Assembly: GCA_022749755.1 (NCBI GenBank)
Contig: CM040441.1
Location: 15,067,475-15,131,474, forward strand
Direction: 5' to 3'
DNA: 64,000 bases
Source of the DNA: Azadirachta indica
Lineage: Eukaryota > Streptophyta > Magnoliopsida > Sapindales > Meliaceae
Every line of letters begins with the position of its first letter. Positions within the stretch are counted from its first letter, which is position 1. Position numbers and translations under genes: made by a program. Of the stretch, positions 1-12,835 are shown in pieces. The notes under the pieces were generated by a model. That model did no database searches, was not told where the DNA came from, and saw nothing but the letters and a program-made list of their open reading frames with translations.

Positions 1-1080
1 TTATCATTTCCTCTAAAAAGTCTTACTACTAAGAAAAAGGACGAGAAAATCTGTTCCTAAGACCCTTTAACATGGAAGAATACATCGGAGTAATAAAATA
101 AATGGATAATTTAAATTAAAAAAAATAATATTTCTTAACTTTGAGCAATTTCAATTCATATATATTTTTAAAAATAGTCAAGTCACGTCTTCAAGCCAGT
201 CAACATACTTGGTTAAGGGTGGTAACTATTTTGAACACCCATATTTCAATATAATTTGATATCAGAAAACTATCCCCGACCTATTCTATTGTTAAGGACT
301 ACGTAATATATATAAATTAAATATTTTACTTTTGGCACCTATCTAATTAACACGCCATTAAATTAAAATGCTAATATTTCTCCTTTGAATAACGTTTAGC
401 TAAATATTAATGAATGTATGACTAGAAGATAAAAAAGTAAATCCTAATTTTGATGGGAAGGAAATGAAATTAGCAATTTTAGCTATAATCAGCTCATTGT
501 CAAAAGCCATATGCTGACAAAGCTATGTGTTTGGAGTTGTTCTTTTATAAATTCAAATTATAATATATGTTATACTCCATGCTTATTGTTTGTATAATTA
601 GACATAATTGTAAGCTTTATTATAAAGAAATTATTAGTACAATAATCTTTAAAAATTTTAGAATGAAAAATTAACTACCAAACGAAAATAAAAAAGAAAA
701 AAGAAAATCACAATCACAGCCTAAGTGGTCTGAGTTCTTCATTCATTAATTGTAAGATAAATTTAGTTCATAATATTTAAGTTAATCATCTAACGAATAA
801 TAACTAATTTATATTAAAAGTAATGTTTATTTTGTGAATATTTATTTTGTTATTTTTATTATTTAATTTTTAATTGTAAGAAATTATTAAATATATAGAT
901 GCTTTAATATTAAAATTTTAAGAAAATTATACTAAAATAAAATTAGTAGGTAATTAAAATTGTTATTAAGAACTATAAATAGTTTTTCAATAGATAGTAT
1001 TTTTGTAAAAAAAAAAAAAAATCTAATGAATTCATTTCATATCAAAAAGGTAGGTATGTTTCAATTATCACCATAAATTC
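1..1080. other. AT-rich intergenic spacer, no gene seen
   Basis: No open reading frame or splice-like gene structure is visible. The stretch is AT-rich with an A-run near 1007-1020. It precedes the first copy of the WAT1-upstream module. Confidence 0.6.
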
Positions 1081-2560
1081 CACTATAAAAGCACCCTGAA
1101 ATGATCAAGAAGTTGGAATCGATTTGTAAAGATTGAGCATTTGAAATTAAACCAATGAGATAAGATGATTCAATTAAAGTGATTGGTTACAAAACAGAAG
1201 GAGCACTATCTTTGCAAACCAACCCTGTGGGGACCATATAAGCCTCAGATACACTGTAAACGGAAAAATGTATGTATCCCTCCTATTTCATTTAATTACT
1301 TACTTCTCCTTAGTGTTTGAGAAATATTATATAATTGAAAAATTAAATTAATGACCGTGACGCATGTATAATAGTCAAAAGATTTGTGCTAGAATATATA
1401 TATATATATTTTTTGATACAATCATACCCACTTTCTCAAGTTCTTCCTTTCTAGAACCAATAACCTTACCTGCTTTTCTTTCCTTCACCAAATACTATCT
1501 AAATCATTTTTAAATTTCAAATTTTTAAAAATACAGCCCAAATTTTAGACCGTATTTTAATTTTTAAAAATTTTTTTCAAATAATGAACCAAAACCTTAA
1601 GCAGTAGGCTTGATGTTGAGCATGGCGATTTTTGTACGTACTTCGTTTGTATTTAATGAATCAAATTAATATTTCTTAATTTTGAAAATATAAAAATAAG
1701 TAAAGGTGGTGTAGGCAGTAACTAGGCAAAGTTAAAGTATAATATTTTTAGCACCATTGTGGAGTCGTGAGCCCACATGTCAATTTTTCAAGCATGAGAA
1801 AGTAATTGTCGTTCGGAAGAAGCTTTTTCACTGTATCGGAGTTAACGATGGGTTTTTTTTTTTTTTCCTGAGGTTTCTTTTCAAACAATAAGCGGGAACT
1901 GAATAATTGAAGCGAACCTAAGGGGAGGTATGCAGGATTTTCTCCACTATAAAGAGAATTTTTAAGAAAAAAATGTCAAAGTAGCGCAGAGTCCTGTGCT
2001 AAAAGTATATTTCAAATTAAATAATGTAAAGCGTAGATAAAAATTAAGACAAAGTTGGAACACGATCTAGTGATATATAAAGGTCATTGCAACACAATCT
2101 TGAGAACCGATTGAGTGAGTCTTATGATTTGTCTAAAACATATTTGATAAGAATTTTAAGGATAGAAAACTGAGTATGAAACTGCTTGAACATATATTAT
2201 ATATGCTACAAACAAAGACATTATTTAATGCGATAAAATGTATACACGAATAAGATTCAATTGTAGTTGGGATTGTACTTCAATGGACAGTCCTGAATTG
2301 ATTCAAGTCAAGTTAATATCCACTCCAACCCTTACTCTTGTGGTAATTATATTCTTTGATTTTTCTCTAAGAGTAAAATGAAAAATCGAAGAGTTTAATT
2401 ACGACTATTAAAAAGTTCAGCACATTTTTAATTCTTTTCTTTATATTCTTTTATATATGTATATTATTTTGATATTTTCGTTTTCAGCTTTGAATCTAAT
2501 CTTGATAAGTTTTATTATAAACTTTCAAAAATCTATTGACACGTGACATGACTTAAAATG
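1081..2560 (+). repeat. WAT1-upstream module, copy 1 (gene missing)
   Basis: This block repeats, in the same order and orientation, sequence found before the WAT1-related genes. Its 1081-1230 part (gcaccctgaaat, then ggagcactatctttgc) matches about 6320-6470. Its 2041-2240 part matches about 6661-6900, sharing ggtcattgcaacacaatctt and acaaacaaagacattattt. Its 2310-2345 part (gttaatatccactc, then cttgtggtaat) matches 12390-12420 and resembles 43535-43575. No WAT1 exon follows, so this is an orphan upstream region of a lost or never-copied gene. The outer limits are approximate. Confidence 0.7.
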
Positions 2561-3465
2561 GAAGGTTGGAATTGTATTTTTAAAAACTTTTACTAATTAG
2601 TTATTAAAATTTATTGTACTAAAAGGTAAAAAATAATCTTAAAATTATTTGGTATAGTTTTTAAAATGTGATCTCCGTCTTCCATTTTAAATCATGTTGG
2701 TATTAATAGACTTTTGAAAGTTTAAGATAAAAAAACTAGGACTGAATTTGAATTCTTTTCACATAGGATTTACAAGAGTCCTATCTACCAGTAATGAATA
2801 ATATAAAAAATCCTTCACTTATGTTAAAGTATTGACGTATTTTTAAAAGATTTTGTATATGATTAAAGAGTCTTGAATGATCTGAAATCACTATATTTTT
2901 TAAAAATATAAATTAAAACAAATATAAATTTAATAGCTCAGATATTAGACATCACAGCCAATGATGTCTGCAGAAAAACTTTAGAAAGATATACGGATAT
3001 AAAATTATGATTATCAAAAAGTTAAGCCAACATAATATATATATATATATATATATATAAGAAAAAAAATCAATATAGAAGGATCCAAAATTTGTCACTT
3101 TTTATCTTTAGAAAGAGACGAGGTGTATCCCAATTCTCAGTTATATTTAATATGATTGGAATGTTCTAATTATATCAAGAAATCTAAAAGGAATAAGCAA
3201 CTTCCAGAGGTTAGGCCAATTTGGTTCTTGTAGAATTGATTTTGATGTGAAAGTAAGCAGTAATTTTCTTAGAAAAAATGCCCGTTACACCTCATAAAAT
3301 TTGGGCTAACTATTCAATTTTCTTCTATGATTTCAAAAATCCCCGTTACTCCTCTATTTTTTTTTTTCAACTTTGCCCTTACATAACCCAACTTGAATTA
3401 CCAAATTAAACCGAATCTTTGAACCGCCAAGCCAAACTATTCTTTTAATATTCAAATATATATAA
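2561..3465. other. AT-rich spacer with (AT)n microsatellite
   Basis: No gene is seen. A perfect (AT)n run lies at about 3034-3059. A poly-T tract is at about 3358-3367. Confidence 0.55.
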
Positions 3466-3473
3466 TTTATTTT

Positions 3474-4280
3474 TTTTAGTCTAAAATAATTTAAATTTAA
3501 TAATTAAAATTAAATATATAATTTATATTATTAACTAATTGTTAAATAATAACAATTATATGTAGAGTTAAATATATTTGTGAAATTTTAAAATTTTTTT
3601 TTAAAATAAGTATATTTATAATCAAATTGATATTATAAAAATTTAAAAATTAAATAATAATAATTATATGTAAAAGTTATATACATTTTTTAACTTTAAA
3701 ATTAATTTTTTTAAAAAAAAAAATTGTTTATAATAAATTTATTTATTAGAAATAACTCAAATTTAATAATTATAATTATCTCATATAAATTCAATTATTA
3801 ACTTATTTTAAACATGATTTATGGGTTAATTTAGGAATAATTTTAACTTAAAATAATTTTTAATTATAATTTTGATTTAGAAAAAAAATTTAATAATTTT
3901 TGTAATTGTTTTTAATTATAATTTTAGAAATTTATAAAAAAATTTCTAAATTAAATTTATAATTTTAAAATATAATTATTAAAAATTATTATTTAGTTAT
4001 AATAATTAAAAAATTATAATCATTAGAAAGTTATTAAAAAAATATTTATAATTAAAAAAATAATTTTAAAAGTTTCAAAAAATATATTTAACTTATATAT
4101 ATAATTATTAATTAATTTTTTTAAATTCTTATAATATAAATTTGATTATAAATATATTTATTTTTTAAAATTTCAAAAAATATATTTAACTTTTACATAT
4201 AATTGTTATTATTTAACAATTAGTTAATAATATAAATTATGTATATGTATTTTAATGTTAAATTATTTTAAACTAAAGAA
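3474..4280. repeat. Large AT-rich inverted repeat (foldback-like)
   Basis: The left arm (about 3474-3680) is matched by the reverse complement of the right arm (about 4085-4280). The left reads ttatattattaactaattg and the right carries its complement caattagttaataatataa at the expected place. Flanking pieces such as tttataatcaaatt also pair. The arms are about 200 bp with a spacer of about 400 bp, and no protein is encoded. It could be a foldback element or MITE-like insertion, or a local inverted duplication. Target-site duplications were not found. Confidence 0.65.
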
Positions 4281-4764
4281 ATATAAATTATTATATTTTC
4301 AATTTGTAATAGGTAATCCATTTGAAAATACATATATAATAATTTCTGTAATAATTAAAATTATTTTGTTATTACAAAACTTATAATTCAAAAATAATTT
4401 TATAATCATTAAAATTCTATACGATAACTTGAATTTAAAATTATTATTATCATTAAATTATAAAATTTTAAAACTATTATCACATTTAGATTTTTTTAAA
4501 TAAAATCATTTATTTCATTTAATAATTATTTAAGAATAATATTTTAAAATTATTAGTGCTAATGATAATTTTAGAATAATTTTATTTTATAACAATTTAA
4601 ATTTATTTTCTATAATAATTAAATTATTATTTGATAATAATTTTAAATTCAAGTTATTATGTATAATTTTTTTTGAATTATAAATTTGATAATAATAAAT
4701 TAATTTTAATTATATGTAATTTTAAAAGGGTTATTTATTATGGATTAAAAAATATATTCACTAA

Positions 4765-4860
4765 AATGTGTCTAGTGTAGTGGTTAAGGTATTTAATTTT
4801 TTCATTAAGGGTTCGAATCCAGTCAAAGTAATCCCATTTTACAATTTTAAAAAAATGGAT
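4765..4860 (+). mobile_element. tRNA-like SINE head (A and B boxes)
   Basis: TAGTGTAGTGG at 4773-4783 fits the RNA polymerase III A-box consensus TRGYNNAGYGG at every position. GGTTCGAATCC at 4810-4820 is a B box, starting 37 bases downstream, as in tRNA genes. The sequence between does not fold as a tRNA cloverleaf with a convincing anticodon arm, so a tRNA-derived SINE is more likely than a real tRNA gene. The 3' end is not defined; a TTTTAAAAGG stretch follows near 4972. Confidence 0.5.
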
Positions 4861-6179
4861 TTAGAGGAATTTTAGTAAGTTTTTGTTTGTAAGGAAGGTT
4901 TATGCTCCTTTTCATAATTTTCTATCAAATTGGGATTTCCATAAATTTCAAGGAAGATATATGAAAATACTCCTTTTAAAATTTAATAGATGGGTTACTA
5001 AAGTAAATAGCTATTGGAAGTAATTTTTATGGTATAAGTAGCCTCACATTTTCATTAATAATAGTAGTTGATGATTTTTAATATTAGAAATACTATTTAT
5101 CCCTACACTATACAAATTTAATAGAAAGAAAATTTTAGAGTAGTGTTATTATTACTCCTTTGAAATTTTTATAAAACTCTCTTTATGAATACATATATAT
5201 ATATATTCATTAAAAAATATTAAAACAATAAAAATTCCTATAACACTTCATTAGATTCCAAAAATCGACATCATATCTCACTAATGTAGAAATCCAAGTA
5301 TTCTCAAATTTTCAACTAAATAATTAATTAATTTTTTTAAAAATAAATTGATTTATAATACACAAATTCCTATCCACTTCCAAATTCTGATTGAAAATAT
5401 CTTCTTCAAGATCAATTCCCTCTTTTTTTGTTAATTTATAATTTCTATAATTTTTTTTAAAAGATAAAAAATTTATTTGTTTAATCTAAGTTTGGTAAAA
5501 AAATATGGTAAATAAAAGTTAATTAAATATATTTTTTATTGAATTAATTAGAGTTAAAATTATAGAAAAAAGTAAAATTTTAAAAAGAATTAAATAAAAT
5601 AAAATTTAAAAAAATAACAAATACTCTCAGAAGTATGGGAAAAATATCAAATAACCCTAAAGTTAGGAGAAAAACAAATATGAAAAAATAGTAGATATCT
5701 TTAACTTTTACCTTCTAAATTATTATTAACTTATTGTAGGATAATTTAGTTTCTAATATGCAAATTAATTTATTTAACCAGCAATATATAACTAAGTTGA
5801 TGATTAAAATTGAAGGATTACCTATCACTGCAATGTTTGTGAATATTTTTAATTTTTTTTTGTATTTATCTTGTTATTCTATTATTTAGTTTTTAATTTA
5901 CCATAATGAATTATTGAATATGTTGATACTTTAATACAACAATTTTAGATTAAATTAAATTATATTTAAGAGTAAACTTAGAAGAAAATTTAAAATTATT
6001 ATTACAGGAATATAATTAATTTTAAGTAGAAGGTATTTCTTTTGTTAAAAAATATATTATAAATTAGTTTCCTTATATTATTCCTTTCCTTAAATTTAAG
6101 CTCCTTTCTCTATTTTTCAAATTAAACATAACCTTGGAGGAATATTATTATTTTCTCCGATTCAAAGGTAATTAGGTAA
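4861..6179. other. AT-rich spacer, no gene seen
   Basis: Only short AT-rich open frames, a short (AT)n run near 5192-5205 and homopolymer tracts are present. No coding or element signature is recognised. Confidence 0.55.
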
Positions 6180-7272
6180 ATTGCACAATTAAATCACCCT
6201 GACAACAAAAATCAAGAACAGTTTGGGAAGATTTCAAACCGATGATATAGCTAGGAGATTTAAGGTAACCTATTAAAAAATTACTAAACTTAAAGCAACC
6301 TGACAACAAATTCCGCGAGTAAAGCACCCTGAAATATTCAAGAACAATTTGGCATTGTTTCGTAACATTGAGCGTTCGATATCAAACCAACAACAACGAG
6401 ATTCCATGAAAGTGATTGATTAATTTATAATTTAAACAGAAGGAGCACTACCTTTGCAAAAGCAAATTGTTCTTTAATTTCTCTAATTAAGTGTCGGCCA
6501 GGTGGGTTCTTCGAACTTTGTCTACCGACGCTATTAATCAAAGGGTCAGATTGCACTATAAACAGAATGTATTAAGAAAAGCAATATCAAAAGCATTAAT
6601 TATTAGCATAGAGTATTGCGCTAAAAGTATAATTTCAAATTAAATAATGTAAAGCATTGATAAAAACCAAAACAAAGTTGGCACAAGATCTTCTGATATA
6701 TCCATACATACTATTTTGACAAGATATTGTGATATACATTATAGGTCATTGCAACACAATCTTGAAAACTGTTTTGAGTGAGTTTTATAATTTGTCTAAA
6801 GCCTATTTGATAAAAGTTTTAGGTAAAGAAAAAGTGGGCGTGAAACTGCACGAACATATTTTACATATGCTACAAACAAAGACATTATTTAATGTGATAA
6901 CATTTATAATTAATTAATATGCTATAAACAGAGACGAGATCAACAATGTGATCGATGCCAATACGTATCTGACATAACTCCAAATGGGAAGAAACGTCAG
7001 TTAATTTACTTGGTGACTGCACTTGCCACTGAATTTACACAATTGGCAACCTTTAGCTTATAAATAGAACCTTAATTAATTATGGCCTAATATCCAGTAA
7101 CCTGGTTTAATTTCCATGCTCCTTTCCATGTATTTTCTTTTCTTTTGGTGTAAACTTCAGAGGTCGTTTGAAGATATGGAATGCATGCAGGAAGCCATAC
7201 ACCAGTACATGAATAAGATCCAATTGTAGTTGGATTGTACTTCAACTGAATTGCCCTGGATTCAAGAAAGTT
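6180..7272 (+). repeat. WAT1-upstream module, copy 2 (promoter of WAT1-A)
   Basis: Second direct copy of the module, leading towards WAT1 copy A. It contains the recurring landmark gtgggttcttcgaactttg (6501-6519) followed by gtcagattgcactataaac. Versions of this recur at about 42415, 46525 and 61975. A conserved TATA box lies near its 3' end. The module is cut at 7272/12388 by a copia insertion. Short open frames in it are not conserved among copies. Confidence 0.75.
7059..7066 (+). promoter_or_regulatory. TATA box of WAT1-A promoter
   Basis: TATAAATA followed by GAA lies in the same context (gcttataaatagaa, then tggcctaat) as the TATA box of the intact paralogue at 43318-43325. Conservation of the element and its flanks supports a core promoter. 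It now lies about 5.8 kb from the WAT1-A start codon because a copia element sits between them. Confidence 0.65.
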
Positions 7273-7532
7273 TGTGAAGAAATTGATTTAGTACTTTTTG
7301 AATAAAAATATGTACATGGATGACTTTTTTATAGGCTTAATAGAAAAGGAAACAAAATATGTACAATTAATAAGATCAAACGAGGAAATAAAATTATAAT
7401 AATAAAGGAAAATGATATCAAAATTAAAGGAAATAATATGCTTGTAAATCAAGATCTTATAATGTTTGATTCGCTAAAATGATCTTGCAAATCAATGTAT
7501 TATAATGCTTGATTCGCTTGATTTCATTGACA
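7273..7532 (-). repeat. 3' LTR of copia element 1
   Basis: It begins tgtgaagaaattgattt on the plus strand and ends attgaca. It is homologous to the LTRs at 47060-47278 and 50552-50824. The adjacent accccctc (7533-7540) is the polypurine tract on the minus strand. It contains a short internal tandem duplication around the cttgcaaatcaa motif, shared with the 50552 LTR but missing from the 47060 LTR. Confidence 0.85.
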
Positions 7533-7544
7533 ACCCCCTCAAAC

Positions 7545-10500
7545 TTAAGTTGGCTTAGTAGAAACTAACATGAGTTTGGATACTAAGTTTTGAAAACGAC
7601 CAGGAGGATGGCACTTCATGAACATATTGACAGGTTGATCAAAAGAGAAGGTGGAGCGAAGAGTAATGGTGCCTTGAGTGATATACTGATGAATAAACTG
7701 ACAGTTAACTTCAATGTATTTAGTGCGTTCATAAAACATATCATTGTGAGCAATTTGAATAGCACTACTATTATCACATGCAAGGATGTAGGACCAGAAG
7801 AGTGATGAACACCCATATCACTAAGAAGCCAATAAACCCAAGTAATTTCCTGAGCAGTACCTGCAAGGGCACTATATTCTGCCTCTGTGCTAGATCTTGC
7901 AACAACAGTATACTTCTTATAATGCTAAGAAATAAGAGAATCACTCAGAAAAATAGAAAGACCTGTAGTAGAGTGTCGATCAGTAGGATTATCAGTCCAG
8001 TCTACATCATAAAAGGCACGTAATTCGAGAGGCGAATGATTAGAGAAATAAACATATACTGCCTCACAATATGAACAGCATGGGAGATGTTAGTTGAGTA
8101 ATCATGAGATAAACTAAATTACCAACCAAATGTTTATTAAAGGGTGGCATCTTCAAGTGGAAGCCCATCAAGGGGTGTGAGCTTGGCATTAGGCTTTATT
8201 GGAGTAAATGCAATTTTACTATCAGTCAAACCAACTTAAGCAAAAAGATCTGACGCATACTTGGCCTGAGAAACATAGGAGCCATTACAGTCAGAAAGTA
8301 CCTCCAAACCAAGAAAGTAATTAAGATGGCCAAGATTTTTCATCTCAAAATGTTGCTAAAGTGAGATCTTGAGAGCATATATCTCATCAACACCATCACC
8401 AGTGATGATCATATTATCCATATAAAATAAAAGAAGAATACAATTATGATGTCTGTTGCAAATAAAGAAAGCTGTATTATAAGAGTTGGAGTAAACACCA
8501 AGTTGCTGAATGGTAGTGCTTAACTTGGCAAACCAAACTCATGGAGCATGTTTGAGACAATACAAGGCACGATAAAACTGACAGACTTTATGTGGTGGAT
8601 GAGAATATCCTGGAAGAAGATTCATATAAATATCTTCAGTGAGATCACCGTTAAAGAAGGCATTTTTATTATCCATTTGTAATAGTGTCTATCAGTATAC
8701 AACAACCACTGTCAAAAGGCTTCGTACAGATGTCATATAAGTAATAAGGGCAAAGGTTTCTTCATAATCAATGCCATACTCTTAATTGAATTCCTTAACA
8801 ATCAGTCTGACTTTGTACCGTTCAATAGAACCATCACCTTTAGTTTTCATTTTGTAAACCCATTTGCAACCAATTGTCGATTTCTGAGGTGAGAGATCAA
8901 TTAGGTCTTATGTATATGATTTTTCAAGAGCATATAGGTTTTTTGCCATTGCTTGCTACCAAACAGAATTAAAACTAGTCTTGGAATAGAATTGAGACTC
9001 ATACAAGGAAAGAGTAGTAGAAAAGTAGTGATAATCTCAAGGTCTAATAAGAAATTCCCGTGCCTAATTAGATTAACGAGATAGAAGAGGAAGATTAGAG
9101 AAGGTAGGCAAAAGGACAGTAGAGCCTGTGAAGGCGTTAGATGTAGACCCAAAAAGCGAAGTCGTTGGCTCAGGAGCAGGCAGTGGTGTAGGAGACATAT
9201 CTACTAAGGACTTATTTAAATTACCTACATTAGTGTTATTAGAAAACAAATCTATAAAATCGTGAGTAAAAAAAGGAATAATATTATATTCAGAACGAAA
9301 ACTAGAGAAGAAAAATAACATTTTATGTTCCCAGAAAACTATATATCTAGATATACAAATTTTATTGGACACAAGATCCCAACACCTATAACTTTTGTGT
9401 TAAATGCTATATTCTAGAAAACAACATAAATGAGCCCTAGATTTTAATTTGGTGTACTTATGAGACTGTAGAAGGATAAAATAGGCACAACCAAAGATTT
9501 TAAGAAAACTATAGTTAGAAGAAGTCCCATACAACTATTCATAAGGAAAATAATTTCTAATGAGTGGGGAAGGAAGACAATTGATAATGTAAGTAGCTGT
9601 AGGAGTAACTTTCCCTTAAAAACGTTCTAGACAGAAGGCAGAGATAAGAAAAACACGAACAATTTCAAAGATATACTTGTGTTTATGTTCATCATGATTA
9701 TTTTGTTGGGATGTAGCAGGACAGGAGTTATGACAAAAAGTTCTATTGGTTTGCAAAAGGTTTAAAAACTCAAAATTCTTATATTCCATAGCATTATCAG
9801 TGCGAAAAACTTTAATGGAGCAAGAGAATTGTGTTTGAATCATTTTAGTAAAATCATGATAGATTTTAAATAACTTTAATTTGTGCTTTATGAGATAAAT
9901 CCAGGTATAGTATGAGTAATCGTCAATAAAAATGAAAAAGTACTTGTAACCTCCTATAGTAACATTAGGTGAGGGCCCCTAAATATCAAAATGGATGAAA
10001 TCAAATGGAACAATAGAAATAGACTCACTATTATTAAAAGGTAAAGTAGTATGTTTTGTTAACTGATAAGAGACAATCAATTTAATCATGGGATACAGTA
10101 CCCAAAATACTACTAGAAACTAGTGAACGAAGACGACTAAGTAATATATGCTCTAGTCTGGAGTACCAAAGACTTAAGGAAGAGACAGAAATTGTGGAGG
10201 CAACAGGCAAAGGAACAGAGTGACATGTGGATAACAGATGAAGATTGATGAGCTCGAATAGACGTCTAACTTTATGGCCTATCCTAAGCGTCTAACCCGT
10301 CTTCAGATCTATACAAGACAACTAGAAGTAGTGAAGAGAATATGAAGACCAAGATCATATAATTAACCAACGGACAAAAGCTTGAAAGTAAGATGGGGAA
10401 TCGAAAAAATGTTAGGTAAAGAGAGATTAGATAAAATGATTTGGCCTAAGTAACTGACATGCATAGTAGAGCCATTTGCTGTTTGAATGGTAGGTACATG

Positions 10501-11562
10501 TGAGAAAGAAGATTTAAAAGAAAAAAGAGTAGAGTCTATAATCATATGATTACAGTATACAAAGTCAAAGTAGCAAGAGGATGTGTCTGAGAGAACTAAG
10601 GAAGCTGAAATGGGAGGATTATCAGATTTATGCAAAAGTTGTTAAAGAAGAGAAACGAGATTATTGGTGGTAAGGGATGGAGAGGTAGGATAGTCATTGG
10701 TGTTTTTAGCAGCAGTAGCAAATAGTGGTAGAGATGGTTTGGTTTCTCTTTATTTGGACAATCTTATGCAAAGTGCTAAGGACCAACTTTGCGACAAATT
10801 TTACATCTTCTGATGAGACAATTGAGAACCTAGTGACCACGCTTATGATAATAGTTACAGTTCACTGTAGAGGTAGGTTAAGAAGTTAAAGTTGTAGTCA
10901 GAGTGTCAAGGCAAGGTGATTGTAAAGGAGTAAGTCGAGTTTTTTTAAAGACAAGCATATCAATAGCTTCGTCAAGAATAGATAAAGGTTTTCAGTGAAG
11001 AAGGAAAGTTCGTGTAGACTCAAATGTATCTCCTAAGAGCATAGGAAAATATCATTAATCTTTGTTGGTCCTTATAAGTGACAAATTTGGCTGTATCCTT
11101 AAAGGTTGTCCACTTAAGTTGTAAAAGTGATAACTAGTCTTATAAAAACTACATCTGTGAGTGAAAATTAGAGATAGACTGGCCATGCTCTTAGCGTATT
11201 TGATAATGCTTATATATGATCTAATATTGGTGTGACAGATCAGTGGTAGTATATCGATAAGTAAGGACCTCCTATAGTGCTTTGATTGTCTCAAATCTCC
11301 TAACTTGTAAATGGATGGAGGGGATAAAAGTATTACAAAACTACGTAATAATTTGGTGATTTTTGTTGTCCCACTCTTTCAAATGGTCAACGAATTTTTC
11401 ATCAGTGTCTTCACCCATTTTGATAGGTTCGGTGATATGGTGAGTAACATATTGCCAAAGACGGCATCCCTCGAGAAAACTAGACATCGCTTGAACCCAT
11501 AAAACATAATTATGCCCATCCAATTAAATATGAATAGGATGAGAAACGTTAGATCTATTCAT
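7545..11562 (-). pseudogene. gag-pol pseudogene of copia element 1
   Basis: The minus-strand reading starts MNRSNVSHPIHI (11562), followed by gag residues such as NYVLWVQAMSSFL (11523-11485). The protease region at 10635-10363 keeps NGSTMHVSYLGQI and LPNIFSIPHL. The place of its DSG catalytic triplet reads DFV, so the protease is probably dead. Integrase has FRTDNAMEY near 9810-9780. The RT box reads FYMDNMIITGD near 8440-8405 instead of YVDD. RNase H ends [15 protein letters not shown] through PPGRFQ to the stop at 7545. Multiple frames are needed to follow it, so this is decayed coding sequence and no full polyprotein is made. Confidence 0.85.
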
Positions 11563-12332
11563 GGTTAAAGATCTTTAAAGACGAAAATAATAGTCAAGTC
11601 ATAGAAACAAAGGCTGGATCAGACGTGTACTTGGAAAGGGATGATCGGTGGTGAAACAAAAGTGAGTAGACGTCACTAAATCAGAAGTGATCACAGGTGT
11701 CAACTAACTCACCGAAAAAGCAACTAGATTGGAGAATCGTTGGCACTATTCAGATTTGGGATTCATCACCTCTGGCGGTGGTTGGAAAACAGCAATTGTG
11801 GCCACAGGAAAGGTGGTCGAGCACTCTTAGATCAAATGGTGATAGAGATGAGGCAAAATGCGTCGGTGATCAGCCGAAAAAAGAGTTATTAGAAATAGAT
11901 TTGACTCAGGTTTGACCGCGGCAATAGGTGGTTGAAAATGGGAATCAGAGACAACGAAAATGACGACTAGCCAACTCTAAGTCGAACGACAATGGTAGTG
12001 AGGCAAGACGCATCGTCATTTTGCCGGATCGAAACTCAACAAATCGGTAAAATCATTGTCTTTGCAGCAATGAAAGGTGGAGCGTGGAAGGTAGCGGACA
12101 CCACCAATGTGCTGACCGACGGGTTCTGAAGCTGTAGGTACCGATGGTGCTACAAATAAACTTCAAATTTAGGCGGGGCACGAGAGTCACGCGCAGCTGA
12201 GGACGGTGGTAGATGGGTTACACGCGTGGCTGAGACAAGCATGTGTGAGGCACTCAACGGATAGTGCCGAGAGACAGAGAGCCGAAATTAGAACCGGAGA
12301 GAAAACTGTAACCGAAAAGAGGGACAAATTTG

Positions 12333-12344
12333 GCTCTGATACCA
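12333..12344 (-). promoter_or_regulatory. Primer-binding site of copia element 1
   Basis: The plus strand reads gctctgatacca. The reverse complement TGGTATCAGAGC is the standard copia primer-binding site, complementary to the 3' end of plant initiator-Met tRNA. It directly abuts the LTR remnant at 12345. Confidence 0.9.
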
Positions 12345-12387
12345 TTATAATTCATTATAATTCTTGATTTGCTTAATTTCATTAACA
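12345..12387 (-). repeat. Remnant of 5' LTR, copia element 1
   Basis: Only about 43 bp remain. The right end (cttgatttgcttaatttc, attaaca) matches the end of the other LTRs, but the remaining roughly 215 bp are missing. The primer-binding site and the AAGTT duplication are intact on either side, so the loss is internal to the LTR. Confidence 0.75.
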
Positions 12388-12835
12388 AAGTTAATATCCA
12401 CTCTAACTCTTGTGGTAATGATAACCTTTGACTAATAAAAAGTTCCTTTTATTTATATTTTCTTTGTTTTTTTATGCATATTATTTTGATATTTCCATTC
12501 TCGGTACATAAGGCTCGCTTCTGGCTACTGATAATGAACAATAGAAAAAATCCTTAGATTGTCCACCGGTAAGTCTTGAATGTTCCAAATTCATTGTACT
12601 TTTTCAGGAATATATTAAAACGCATCCACAAACTCAAAGTAGAAAATTAGATGGTAAAATTCTATAACAGAAGTGCGAAGGACAAAAAGAAAAATTATTT
12701 TATCAGTAAAATTAAAGGATTCTAATCTATATAACAACATGCATAAAATAAGAGAGAGCTTCTATCGTCCACTATATTTACAGGTTGTTGTTGTGCTAAT
12801 TCCTAAGCCTTTAGGAAAGGTGAGAAGTCGAGACA
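12388..12835 (+). other. Leader region of WAT1 copy A
   Basis: Continuation of upstream module copy 2 after the copia insertion. It is co-linear with about 43535-44048 before the intact paralogue; both share agcttctatcgtcc or agcttttatcgtcc followed by tatacata/tatattta. It probably holds 5'-UTR and intron sequence. No coding frame is supported. Confidence 0.55.

Larger units (their letters stand above)
7273..12387 (-). mobile_element. Ty1/copia retrotransposon 1 (minus strand)
   Basis: Flanked by 5-bp duplications AAGTT at 7268-7272 and 12388-12392. Read on the minus strand, the order is 5' LTR remnant (12387-12345), primer-binding site matching initiator-Met tRNA (12344-12333), gag, protease, integrase, reverse transcriptase, RNase H, polypurine tract (7540-7533) and a 260-bp 3' LTR (7532-7273). 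Integrase before RT defines copia. Many stops and frameshifts mean it is not autonomous. It lies in the leader or a 5'-UTR intron of WAT1-A. It is a close relative of the element at 47060-50824. Confidence 0.9.

Noticed and set aside
4773..4820. A true tRNA gene
   Set aside because: A and B boxes are present, but no acceptor stem or anticodon arm could be paired.
7616..8023. Plus-strand frames across copia 1 (and similar frames at 47337-47753)
   Set aside because: They are antisense shadows of the minus-strand RNase H/RT coding region.
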